Shown here one piece after another: positions 23,499-34,042 of a stretch of DNA of 64,000 nucleotides. Below the pieces are notes generated by a model. It was given only the letters and a program-made list of their open reading frames with translations. It had not been told where the DNA came from and searched no databases. The DNA comes from Blepharisma stoltei. Its lineage: Eukaryota > Ciliophora > Heterotrichea > Heterotrichida > Blepharismidae. The position numbers and the translations under genes are program-made. The stretch's first letter is position 1. Each line of letters begins with the position of its first letter. The stretch lies in contig CAJZBQ010000055.1 in assembly GCA_914767885.1 (NCBI GenBank), positions 434,001 to 498,000 of the forward strand. The letters run 5' to 3'.

Positions 23499-24983
23499 CT
23501 ATTTATGCTTTAATATAAGAAAACTTACATTTGATTCATATGCAATAGGGCTTTCTGTATAATGTGAATGGAAAATCTTCTCTAAAATTTCATATTCTTT
23601 CAAGCTTTCTTTAAGTGTTTCGTATAGGCTTTCCCAGAGCACTATATGAGAGTAATTATTTTTCAGCATCTTATCAGCATAATATTTCGGATTTTTAAAG
23701 AATTCATCAACCTCTTTTATATCTGAAAAAGGTTCACAATGTAAGAAATCCATAGGAATATTTTGATGGATATGAGAGTAAAATGGGGTTCCGTGGCAGT
23801 TTATCCAAAATGCTACACTTTTTAGGTTTTCATTTCTCAAAGTATCAGTTGTTGCTAAAGGAGCTGATTGATGTCAAATGCTTAGATAAAACGCTATAGG
23901 GATTTGCAATAAAATAATAATTCATATTAAAAATTTGTACTTGATAAATTGCATTCCATATCCTGATATAATCAAAAAATACGGAAAATAAGGCAAAAGA
24001 AATCTAAATTCTTTGTGAGGGGATAACGATAAAAAGACCAAAGAAAATAATAGAGAAACAGCAAGAATAGGAAAATTTTTAGTCTGCAATGAATGAGATA
24101 TATAGAAATATATTCCTAATAAAAATGGTAGCAGATAAGAAATCAAAACTGTAGGTATACCATTTGAAATATATCAGTGCCAAGGATGCACTCCGTAAAA
24201 TGACGACTTTCCTTGCAATAAATTAAACTCTAAAAAATTATAAGCAGTAACAGTAAATTTTCCAAAATATAAAGAATCCAATAATATCTGAAAAGAAAAG
24301 CATGTGATCCTAAATATAGTTTACCCAATTCAAAAAGTCTGGAATAACTTTTTATATTCTTTCCTATAAAAATTAAATAAATATACAGGGATTCACGTCA
24401 TTATTGAAGTTGGTCTACACATACAGCATAGTCCTACAATTATATTTCAATATATATCTTTTCCTATAGTCAAAAAATACAATCCTACAGCAGTAAGAGC
24501 CATTTCAAATGAATTATTATAAGTCCTAATCCCTCCATAAAATAAAAACCAACTAGCTATCTGCAAAACAAAAGTCCATTTCGCTGCATTTTTTCCAAAA
24601 ATATGCTGAGCTATTTTATAGACGTATATATCACAAATATAGAGTAAAAATCCTTGAATAATTCTAGGTAAATATGCTACAATAATAGGATAGTCTAGAC
24701 TTGTGATTTTTAGAAAAAATATATTATTTGTGTTAATTATGCATTTTAATTATTTCAAAAAATAATTATTCTATATGATGATATTATTAATATAATAAAA
24801 AATTGCAAAGATTCCTGGATGAATAATGGAGCGAAGTTCACTTGTTTTTCATTCCCATGTCAGTTCTCCATACCCAAATACAAGCTTATGAGCTACTTCT
24901 AAAGATTGCCAATATTCGTCAGGGCTGAAATAGCTTCTAACTATAAGACTGTCAAAAAGTCTGAAGAGCAAATGCAATATCAT
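23499..24983 (-). CDS. PIGB: GPI mannosyltransferase 3 (PIG-B/Gpi10, GT22)
   Basis: ER multi-pass enzyme that adds the third mannose to the GPI anchor. N-terminal luminal motif SYFSPDEYWQSLEVAHKLV, then GYGELTWEW with Trp coded by TGA and RSIIHPGIF. Hydrophobic helices follow; later HPWHWYISNGIPTV and SPHKEFRFLLPYFPYF, both diagnostic of GT22 GPI mannosyltransferases. A 15-nt intron (24310-24324) and a short IES near 24715-24795 interrupt it. I chose the Met at 24983 (MILHLLFRLF) because an upstream Met would overlap the coding end of the CFAP97-like gene. Confidence 0.85.
24310..24324 (-). other. 15-nt intron
   Basis: Minus strand GTAAACTATATTTAG; splicing joins QTFWIG to ITCFSFQILLDSL. Confidence 0.9.
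24715..24795. other. Short IES in PIGB
   Basis: Stop-rich AT stretch between FAIFYYINN and LDYPIIVAYLPRII. Boundaries could not be fixed because TA is frequent. Confidence 0.55.
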
Positions 24984-25017
24984 ATATTTTAAATAAAATG
25001 AGAAAATTAGGGATTTA

Positions 25018-26037
25018 TTATGAAGGCTGAATGGTTTCCTCTTTAGGGATCTGCTCATTGATTTGATTATGTATAGGAAGGGGCACGTTTTCAACTATGA
25101 TATTTTCATCTTTAAAATCCTCTTTACTTTCTAATTCTTCTTTTGGTTCGTTTTGGCTATTATAACAGCTCCGATTCATTTGATCAGAACATTTTCCTCA
25201 TATGACGTGGAAATTTTTTTCCCTCGTGTAAAATTTGACGGTTTTTGCAGAAATATTAATACCAAAACTCAGAGGAAATATCAACTAGGAAAAAATTCCT
25301 ATCAAATGCTAGAAACGAATTATAACATTTTGCTCTTTTTCAAGATCAACACTTTCCCCTTTATCTCCCTTCATCTCACCAATTTCTTTACTAATCTCAA
25401 CTTCTTTCCCAAAAGTAAAATCTTTCCTAATCACTTCTTTTTCTTCTTTTTTCCCCAAGCTAATTGTATCATTCAAATTCACAATTTTTTGCGAATGCGA
25501 AAAAGATTTTTCTTGCCTTTTATCTTCTTCTAAAGGCGGCAAATGCCCAATTCTCCCTTCAAATTTCGCGAATTTTTTTAACTTAAATAGCTTTTCTTTA
25601 GAAATCATTTTCTTTAACTGCATTATTTGGCTATATTCATCTACAGACTGTTTATAAGATATAAACGGGCTTTTTTCAGTGATTCTTTTTAGCAGCATTA
25701 AATTTTCAGCAAGTATTTTATCATTATTTTGCTTTTTCAGCTTATAATTCAGGCTTTTTAGATGTGGAGGACTAACAGTTTGTGTCCCAACTCGTTTTTT
25801 GTGAGAAATTTCTGCAAGTCTCTCATAGAGAATTTGATTTTGGCGAAGAATGTCGCGGTTTCTAGCAATTGCCATATATGGGACTGCTTTGGCTTTTGGG
25901 GAAGGTGATGAGGATTTTTGAATTACCATTGATAAGTTGTTGCTTTTTTGGATTTTTTTTAGGCGCTGCTGGTGTAAGCATAGAGAATGCTCCATATCCC
26001 ATCTCAAGCTTTGAGGCTCATTTAAGTTGATGAACAT
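25018..26037 (-). CDS. CFAP97/Hemingway-like ciliary protein
   Basis: ORF from ATG 26037. The diagnostic stretch is YKLKKQNNDKILAENLMLL then KRITEKSPFISYKQSVDEY, similar to the conserved KIAA1430/CFAP97 block. Apparent stop at 25309, but removing an IES (about 25161-25322) continues it as NSQNEPKEELESKEDFKDE... to TAA at 25018. The tail is acidic and disordered. The family is linked to cilia and flagella assembly; exact role inferred. The 3' end lies 34 bp from the PIGB start. Confidence 0.65.
25161..25322. other. IES in CFAP97-like gene
   Basis: Flanked by TTATAAC repeats; TA-to-TA removal restores the acidic C-terminal frame. The choice among adjacent TAs is ambiguous. Confidence 0.6.
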
Positions 26038-26119
26038 ATCTGCAAGCTAATTTATACAAAGCCATTAAATAATTCCTCTAATGCATATAGAAAATTTCTT
26101 ATAATAACTTAAGACTTAT

Positions 26120-29100
26120 TTAATAAGAAGACTTGGTTTTCTTAACTTGAGGAGACTGTATCGAAGAACTAATAATCTCAGCAGTCGCTGGCTCTTGGTT
26201 CTCATAATACCCCTTCTCAATCAGCAGCTCTTCAATGGTAAAATTCAAAGTTTCATACGTCACCCTTTCTTTATGAAGTATCGGGACCTCATCTTTCGAA
26301 CAATTATGCAGCTTCCCCAGCTCTTCTTTCAAAGTATTTGCAAAGCTTGGCTCACTAAATAGCCAATGCTTAAAAGACTCCAACATAGACCTTCTAGGAT
26401 CTCTCTGCAGCCCTGGAGGTAGCTGAGTTATATAAATTAACTTATGCAGAGTCTGAAACAAGGGCTGGACTGGGTCTTTTACTTTTTTTAAATTTGCTGA
26501 CTTTATATGGACAACTGGGATGTCTGCTGATGACTTTGGCGCAGAATTTTTTATGGTTTCCCTCAGCTGCATTTCAGTGGTTTTAAGCTCATCTACTTGT
26601 AACATCAGGACTGGGCCGATAATTTGTGATATGTGTAAGATATCAGGACGCTGGTCAGGGTTTACAGTCATGCATTTTTTAATGACATTTATCAGAAGTG
26701 GGGATAGGTCTTTCGCTGTAATCGGGGTATAGTCTTCTTCTACTATTTTTCTAGCTATTGCTAATGGGTTTTCTCCTGAAAAAGGCTGACTCCCCCCCCC
26801 CTCCGTGAGTGAACAAAACCATTAGAAAAATCGCCATTTTTTGCCCCAAAAACCACCCTCCGTGAGTGAACAAAAATTTGTTTAATAGAAAAATTTTTTA
26901 TGGAAAAAAAAATTTGATATATAAATGATAATTAGTAGAATGAAATCTAAAACTAATTCTGTTTAATTTTAAACGAATTGCTTTTTAAAACATAAATTTT
27001 ATAAATTAAATTAACATTTGCTTTCCAATTTTTGCGAATTAGGATTTTTTTTAAATTTCGAAAAAAAATATTTTTTATAAAATTTATATATAAATTTTTT
27101 TAAAAAAAAAAAATTAACCCCCCTCCGTGAGTGAACAAAAAAATTTTGTTCACTCACGGAGGGGGGGGGAGTGAGATAACGTAGCAAGCTCATATAAAAT
27201 GACTCCTAAAGACCAAATATCAGCCTTTTCTGTATATGGCTGCGACCTGACAATTTCAGGACATGAGTATTGGATTGTCCCAACAAAAGCATTCATATGG
27301 CCACTTGAATGTCCTCCCCTCTGTTTCGCAAGCCCAAAATCTGCAATTTTCACATGATTATCTCTTGTTATCATAATATTGGCTGGTGTAAAATCCCTAT
27401 GAACCACTCTTTTATCTAAATGCAAATACCTGAGCCCTGCACACATTTCAATAAAAATCCTTCAAATTTGTCCTTCTACCAGCCTTTGTCCTTTTTCTTT
27501 TACACTTGTAATAAAATCTGACAAGGGCTGGCCTTCAATTAGTTCCATAACAATATACAAGTTTTCATTGGCTACAAAAGATGTGAAATATTGTATAATA
27601 TTTGGATGGTTCAAGTTCTTATAAATTGCGACTTCTTTGCTGAGTTTTTCTGCAAGTTTATCGATGCTTTCTTCTTCAAAATCGTTTTCAAAGTCCTGGA
27701 GAGGGATTTCTTTGAGGGCATAGCGATTGCCGCCTTTGGTTGCTTCAAAAACGGTACCAAAAGCGCCTTTTCCGATTAATTCGCCTATGACATAGCCTCC
27801 GATTTCTCGCCCTTGGGCTGGGTCTTGGGTTTCTTTCATTTCTTGGATGCCTTTTTCAATGGTTTCTAGCTCACTTTGGGAGATTGAGTTTATGATTTTT
27901 AATGTCCCTTGATAGGCGGTGATGTCTTTTATATAATTCCCTACATCAATAAAGCTGGCAAAAATGTGAGGCGGGAAAATTCTTCTAAAATATTTGCGGT
28001 TTCTTTCAATTGAGTAGAGGAACCTTATGCATTGTAAAGCATTTAGCTGGATTTCGTATAAGCCAGGCTTGATTTCGTCAGATAGACCTTCAGGGTAATT
28101 AAGAGGATGATACTGTATTAAGCAGTAAGAAATCAAATGGGCGCCTTGTGTTCTGATATAGACCGCAGTTTCATCGTCAAGAGTCATTTCGGTGATTAAT
28201 TTTAAGGCATTTATAACCTCTAAAGGGTGCTCACTCCCTCCTTTAAATTTGAAAAAAGGTAAAATTTGCATTTTTTTGGTTTTTTAACCCCCTTTAAATT
28301 GGAGCAAAAAATTATTTTTGGCTTAATTAAATGGAAAAAATGCAAGTGGAATATTATTTAAAGAGTTTTCACACAGAATCAATTAATTTTTTGCTTATAA
28401 AATAAATTAAGATCTAAAATTGATTGATATTTTTTAAACAAAAACTCTTAAATTGGAAAAGATTTTTTCCAATTTAAATAGGAGGGGGTCAGAGCTCCCT
28501 ATAACTTTAAGCAGCAAACTTATAAGCCCAAGATTTTTATATTCTCTGACATTTTCAGTGTCCATACAAAGTGTTAAAATAACTCTTGATAAATACAGTT
28601 TTGATGCTAAATCTTTACTTTTTTGAAAAGCACTATATAACTGTTACTTCATCATTATTAGATTTCCTCGCTGCAAACGGACTTGGCGTGACATTTCTTC
28701 TTTATGGCACATAACATTAAGCAAATTGGAGGCTAATTGGATAAATTCTCCTTCGTATTCGCTGATTATTCTTAATAGGAGCTCGACGATTGAGGTTTTT
28801 TCTAAAACTTCTCGCATCTCTTGGCCTACTTAATTTTACTCTTTGGAAAGCGCAATTAAGGCTTCAAGTGTCCCTCTTGCTACAATTGCATGTGAGCTGC
28901 CTAGCATTAAAGTCAAAACTTCTGGGATTTCAAATTTTATTTTTTTATTATATTAATTGCTTTATAATTTTTTTAAAAATAAAAATGCTGCCTAAATAGA
29001 TATGAATGTGTATTTATTTAAATATAGGATAATAACTGTTTGATTAATTGATCATTTTCGGCCATCCTTCTAATAATAGTGGCTAGTTCGACTAGCATTT

Positions 29101-30277
29101 CACTAATCTCACTTAACTAGTAAACAAAATTTTCTATAAGCTAAGGAGGTAAATTTTGTTTAAGTTAAAATTTGGAAAAAAATCAATAAAATTTATGTTT
29201 AAAGATGCAATAACAGTAGCATTAACTATATTATTAAGAGGCCCGTCGTAATACCCAGGGTTTCCCCGGTCTACCTTCATCCTTGACGCTTCAACCGGTT
29301 GCTCACCACCAATCGATCACGACCTTCAAGGTGTCGCTCCTACTAGACGAGGATGTGCACTCGCTATCCGTATTTGGATGAGTTACACCACCCAGAAGTA
29401 CGTCAACATAGGTTGCCCATTCCGAAAATTCGAAAAACAAATTTTCTGGTATGACTGTCGGCCAAAATGAAAACCCCAAAGCCTGGGACGTAACGCCCAG
29501 TTTAACGCTAGGGAGTTGCCCGACGGACCAAGTATGCATCCTTGGTGCTGCTGAGCATCCCCTTTCCAACCTTGAAAATCATTTCCCCTGAGGCAAAAAG
29601 CCCTGGTATCAGAATGAGCTGCCGTCGACCTAATTCGACGTTGCGCTCTACTGTGCCAAGGAAAAAACCTAGCCGGATACACATACCGAGTGCCTATTTC
29701 CCTTCCACATGGTCTCCAGCGAACGCCGGCTGCGGGTGTTGAGAAAAAGAGCTGGTTTGCCGTCGCCATTTTAATGTATATTATGCTTAAAGATGCAAGC
29801 TATTTAAAATTTAATATAATTAGCTGGAGATCTCATTATTATAATTATTAATTATATATCAAATTATTAGTAAAAAAAAATTATATTAAAAAAAATGGTC
29901 TGCTCGCTAGCTAATGAGGTAATAAGATGCTTTGCGTGGAGGTTTGAAAAATGTTGAGTTGCGTAATTTTTCAGCATTCGGCCAAGAATTTCAGTCCCTT
30001 GTATTTCAAAAATGACTGGAAGGAGAGAAGGGTCTCGAGTTAGAATGCGGAGAGTCTGCAAAATTTTAAGCACATAGGAATAAAAATCATTATTTAGCAC
30101 GAATTGCTCAATTGATAGCCGGGCTGTAAAAATTTTAGCTAATAGTCCAGCGTATACAGGAGGAAAGGTGTATTTATCAGTGTGAGTATTGATGAATGAG
30201 TCTAAAATATCTCTTTCTTCCATAGAAGGGTTGTCATCTAACGATGAAAGTAAAGGACTGATTAAATTGTCTTTCAT
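26120..30277 (-). CDS. NEK10: NEK10-type kinase with armadillo repeats
   Basis: Very interrupted gene. N-terminal half: armadillo-like helices (MKDNLISPLLSSLDD..., PEVLTLMLGSSHAIVARGTL, VELLLRIISEYEGEFIQLAS, GSSEHPLEVINALKLITEM, LNALQCIRFLYSIERNRKYF). Then a kinase: GELIGKGAFGTVFEA, RYALKEI, HRDFTPANIMI, DFGLAKQ and YSCPEIV, so catalytic residues are intact. C-terminal tail of about 180 aa. Armadillo plus NEK kinase is the NEK10 layout; NEK10 works in ciliogenesis and checkpoint signalling. One 15-nt intron, one 14-nt intron-like gap and at least four IESs must be removed. It diverges from ETFA with a gap of 180 bp. Confidence 0.85.
26787..27171. mobile_element. CTCC/GGAG MITE-IES with TGA duplication
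   Basis: Ends CTCCCCCCCCCTCCGTGAGT and its complement; direct repeats are TGA (26787-26789, 27172-27174), not TA. Removal at this repeat gives LATLSQPFSGENPLAIARKI, a standard kinase segment. No TA pair does this. Confidence 0.92.
28231..28488. mobile_element. CTCC/GGAG MITE-IES with TCA duplication
   Basis: Ends CTCCCTCCTTTAAATTTG and CAATTTAAATAGGAGGGGG, direct repeats TCA (28231-28233, 28489-28491). Removal gives LLLKVIGSSEHPLEVINAL. An alternative TA join would delete nine residues. Confidence 0.82.
28633..28647 (-). other. 15-nt intron in NEK10
   Basis: Minus strand GTAACAGTTATATAG; splicing gives LIMMNAFQKSKDLASKLY. Confidence 0.85.
28826..28839 (-). other. 14-nt intron-like gap in NEK10
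   Basis: Minus strand GTAAAATTAAGTAG between ALIALSKE and QEMREVLEK. The frame is only kept if 15 nt are removed, so one A may be missing from the A-run, or this is an unusual intron. Confidence 0.45.
28938..29031. other. Short IES (about 92 bp) in NEK10
   Basis: Stop-rich stretch; TA removal joins LIKQLL to KFEIPEVLTLM. Confidence 0.6.
29113..29911. mobile_element. MITE-like IES carrying a retroposon
   Basis: TTA/TAA-flanked. Ends are related (ACTAGTAAACAAAATTTTC and the complement of GGTCTGCTCGCTAGC). The interior matches other MITEs (GAGATCTCATTATTATAATT). Removal joins AKHLITSL to SEISEMLVELATI. It contains the retroposon at 29211-29781. Confidence 0.75.
29211..29781 (+). mobile_element. 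CCATTTTA retroposon, copy 1
   Basis: Target duplication TATG(T/C)TTAAAGATGCAA at 29194-29210 and 29782-29798. It is distinctly GC-richer than its surroundings, ends CGCCATTTTAATG, and shares blocks with the 41680 copy (CTGGTAT..., AACCYAGYCGGATAC). ORFs inside on both strands are not conserved between copies. Confidence 0.8.
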
Positions 30278-30457
30278 ATAGATATTTATAAGAAAATTTT
30301 CGAATAATTTTGCTTTAAATTTCTCTTAAAATTGATTAAAAAGACTATTATAAGCAGCCTGAGTAACTGCTAGGCTAATTCATAGAAAATTCGCCCATTT
30401 TATAGTATTTTCAATGCTTACATATGATAACCACAATAATTTTGTAGTCTAATAAAT

Positions 30458-32316
30458 ATGTTGAAAAGAGCATTTTCTTCACTTATTTTAGCTGAGCACA
30501 ACAACACTAAGCTTGCAGGAAGTGTTTATAGTGCTGTAAATGCAGCTGATTATTTCAACGAAGAAACAACAGTTTTAGTTGCAGGTGAAAATTGTTCGTC
30601 AGCAGCTCAAGAGGCTTCGAAAATAAAAGGAGTCACAAAAGTGCTGCATTATGATAACCCAGTTTTAAAAGACCATATGGCAGATGTTATGACTCAGACT
30701 CTTCAAGCTGCCCAATCGCAATACAGATATAAACGAATTATAGGAGTTTCTCTTATTATTTCTATTTTTGGCGTTATTTCTGATCGGCTCCCACAAGCCA
30801 AAAATGGGTTTCCACGTGAAACTTCATGTGAAATTCATCTTTGGCTCGTGGCAGCCGATCAGAAATTTAAGCAATTGATTAGTTAGAAGGCTCTTCCCTC
30901 AATTTTGTAGGATAATAAGGCTTTTCCTAGCAAAAGCCTGCGTTATATTAACTCTCCCCTCCATTAGCGAACAAAAATCATTAGAAAAAATCCCTATTTT
31001 TTTTGGCCCAAAAACCCACCCTCCGTGAGCGAACAAAAATTTTTTATGAAAAAAAAATATTGATATAGTGAAATCTATAGCTAATTCTGTTTGATTTTAA
31101 ACAAATTGAGCTTTAAAACATAAATTTTATAAATAAATTAATATTTGCTTTTCCGATTTTTGCGAATTAGGATTTTTTTAAAATTTCGTTTCTATAAAAT
31201 TTATATATAAAATGTTTTAAAAAAAATTATCCACCTCCGTTAGCAAACAGATTTTTTTGTTCGCTCGTGGAGGGGATTAAGACATAATATTTATCTAAAT
31301 TATCGGAGCCACTAGCCAATTTTCAAGAGACATCATTCCAAGGCTTGGAGGTGTTTTAAACGTCCAGCCCATCACTGATATCACCCGCATCATGAACGAA
31401 AAATGCTTCAAAAGGCCAGGATATGCTGGAAACGCTATTTATACTGTGACAACCCATCAGAATTTCAATCTTTTAACAATCAGAGCGACTTCATTTGATA
31501 GAAACCCATCAATAAAAAATCCTTGCACAATTGAAAGAATTGATTTAAATGTCCAATTCCGTCCTGTTATGACGTGGGTTTCTCAAAATTTAGAAGTTAA
31601 TGAAAGACCTGAGCTTGGGACTGCCAAAATTATTGTGACAGGAGGAAGAGGCCTAAAAAGTAAAGAAAACTGGCATGTTGTAGAAGAATTGGCTGCAAAA
31701 CTAGGAGCTGGGGTAGGAGCTTCAAGAGCTGCAGTTGACGCTGGGTTCTGTTCTAATGATTTGCAGATTGGGCAGACTGGAAAAATAGTCGCCCCTAGTC
31801 TTTATATACTTTTTTCCCATTAGTGCCTGTATGGAAAGCAATTTGGTCAGACCAGAAATTTTCTTGTCTGCTCAAAAAAGCTTTTTACAAGGCTATTTAA
31901 GCGGTCCCGTCATGATGATGCTGTTGATGGTGGAGATATTGACAATCATCAATTATTTAATAGGCCTAGCCTAATCCAGCTCTTATGTACCCAATCTGCA
32001 ATCTTTAACTGTTTATTCTTCTGAATTGATTCTTTTCTCTCTGATTCTTCTAAATAGAACCATGTTGGAATTATTGGCAATCTGTAAAGAAAAGAGCAAG
32101 CAGAAAATAATACTAATCCTAATAGGGCTATTTATGGTAATCTAGTGTATCGCTTGTGGAGTTTCAGGAGCTATCCAACATATTGCAGGTATGAAAGATT
32201 CTAAAGTAATTGTGGCTATAAATACAGACCCAGAAGCTCCAATTTTCAGCGTTGCTGATTATGGGCTTGTTGGTGATTTATTCAAGGCAGTTCCTGAAAT
32301 GATACAAAAACTTTAA
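30458..32316 (+). CDS. ETFA: Electron transfer flavoprotein subunit alpha
   Basis: Mitochondrial FAD protein that passes electrons from acyl-CoA dehydrogenases to ETF-QO. N-terminus [19 protein letters not shown] fits a mitochondrial presequence. After removal of IESs at 30739-30300-range (30739-31300) and 31805-32147: [85 protein letters not shown] and [20 protein letters not shown]. The FAD-binding landmarks are all present, and length (about 320 aa) is normal. It ends 34 bp from the convergent arrestin-like gene. Confidence 0.95.
30739..31300. other. Composite IES in ETFA
   Basis: TA at 30739-30740 and 31301-31302; removal gives [12 protein letters not shown]. It contains a foldback (about 30765-30870, GATCGGCTCCCACAAGCC with its near-complement) and a complete MITE (30948-31276). 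Confidence 0.88.
30948..31276. mobile_element. CTCC/GGAG MITE nested in the ETFA IES
   Basis: TTA repeats at 30948-30950 and 31277-31279; ends ACTCTCCCCTCCATTAGCG and GTTCGCTCGTGGAGGGGA, with the spacer and second core copy at the left end. Confidence 0.85.
31805..32147. other. IES in ETFA
   Basis: TA at 31805-31806 and 32148-32149; removal joins IVAPSLY to [14 protein letters not shown], a strongly conserved ETF segment, so the boundary is firm. Confidence 0.9.
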
Positions 32317-32350
32317 TAGTTTATAAGAATTTATATAGAAAAATTATTAA

Positions 32351-33836
32351 TTATTCGTCCTCTTCAAGTGGTGGTGCAGATGGTGCATAAGCTTCTGCAT
32401 AGGCATAAGAAAGTCTCTGCATGTCATAAGTCACTGGGTGCCATTCTGGAGGAGCTTCAGGAGCTGGCTTTGGGACTTCCATTATATGTGGACAGATTAT
32501 TATTGGTATTTCGCAATATCCAATATTTTTTACACAGGCGTCATGGGAAGTGAAGTCAAGATTCAGCTTATAAATGCACTCAATTTTCCCTGTTTTTATA
32601 GTTGGGGCGTTATGTAAGGTTTTTTGGGTTTTTTCTAAATTTAAAAATGTGATTAAAGCTGACTCTTTTTCACAGATTTTTCCTTTTCCACATCCTTTGA
32701 CCTTATGAGATGCAATGGGTTCGTTGAAAAATGTATGGTGCTTTTTATTGCTATGCAAAATTATAGTGTTCTTATATAAATTCTCCCTTTTCTTATCCAG
32801 GCTGCACCTTAATTGCATTAATAAATATTCTAATTGCCCGAGGATGGCGCAAGATAGCGCCATCCTCGGGCAATTTAAAAAATGACCCCACACCGGGAAT
32901 CGAACCCACGTGTGGGGCCATTTTTGGTGCGTGGAAGTCGATGCTCTCCACTAACCAAAAATAGCCCCACACGTGGGTTCAATTCCCGGTGTGGGGCCCA
33001 TTTTTGAATTGCCCGAGGATGGCGCAAGATAACGCCATCCTCGGGCAATTACTATATGAAATTTTTCTAAAAATATACTTATAAATTTATGCTATTTAAT
33101 ATATCTGCCTTGTCAAAGATAAAGTAATCCAATCCAAATTTGCACCAGACTCTGAATTGTTAATCTCCATAGAAACTTGTGGCTTTTCTAATGGAGAATA
33201 TGCAGTTTTATCTAATTGTGCGTTTATCCTGAATCTTCTAGTAGAACAACAGTGCCCTACTGGAATATTGCTGGATATTGCGATTCCTTCTTTGGCTTGC
33301 ACTGGGTTATAGATTTCGACAGTCACTGAATTTTTTATTTTTTTATGTTTTTCAGGCTCAATTTCAACTTTAAGTTTATAGGTGATGTCGGCTGAATAAT
33401 GAGGATTTTCAAGATGGAAGGAGTTTAAAAGGTTTTCAGGTAAAGTGTAGGCATAAGGGATTTCATAGTCTCCACTCGGGATTTCTCCATTTTCCCATAT
33501 CATCACGGCAGCTTTTAAGTTGATTAAATTTGTGAGCCCTTTTGCTTTTGCTGACATTGAGCCTGCACTCCAATTGGTGTCAGAAATTAATTGTTTTGAA
33601 AATAATTGAAGGGTTTAATTTTAAGAGAAAACAGTTAATTTAAAAATATTTTTAAAAAAAATAATAAATATAATCCAATATACGAGTTCTTTGCCTTTGA
33701 ACTTCAATCAAAGGGTTGAAGCACGGACTGGCTTTTCGAACTTCATATAAATTTTCCCAGTAATGTTTGAGCCAGGAGCTGAAGAAGCTTGGTCTGCTGT
33801 AATTAAAATGCTCCTTACACTGTGTTTTCCTCCCAT
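32351..33836 (-). CDS. Arrestin-domain protein
   Basis: Alpha-arrestin-like adaptor. I start at Met 33836 because MGGKHS fits an N-myristoylation signal; an upstream Met at 33890 exists. Segments: GSNITGKIYMKFEKPVRAST, LWLKFKGKELVYW (Trp from TGA), then IPSGDYEIPYAYTLPENLL, ADITYKLKVEIEP and LDKTAYSPLEKPQVSMEIN. After a foldback IES (about 32814-33102) comes the C-terminal arrestin half, ending APSAPPLEEDE, where PSAP is a possible TSG101/ESCRT-binding motif as in human ARRDC1. A short IES also interrupts near 33600-33680. Confidence 0.75.
32814..33102. repeat. Foldback IES, GCCCGAGGATGG family, complete copy
   Basis: Symmetrical layout: hairpin, CCCCACACCGGGAATCGAAC arm, centre, CACACGTGGGTTCAATTCCC arm, hairpin (about 32829-33053). 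It separates SLTRQI from LMQLRCSLDKK of the arrestin-like gene. Outer TA boundaries are approximate. Confidence 0.8.
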
Positions 33837-34042
33837 TTTATTAATACAAACCCTTTTCTCTTGCGTTATAAAATGATAAGAATTTGTCAAATACTCTAAA
33901 TATTTTAAAACTTAAATTGTGCATTGCTCCTGATGTGATTACCTTATTATAAACAAATCTCATTCAATTTTTTTAAAAAAATACCTTTATTTATATAACC
34001 CTTATAAATCCATTAATAAAACCCCACAGTAATCATAATCCT

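Noticed and set aside
25153-25533. 126-codon plus-strand ORF
   Set aside because: Shadow of the CFAP97-like gene and its IES on the other strand.
29303-29769. ORFs of 66-128 codons on both strands
   Set aside because: They lie in retroposon copy 1 and are not kept in other copies.
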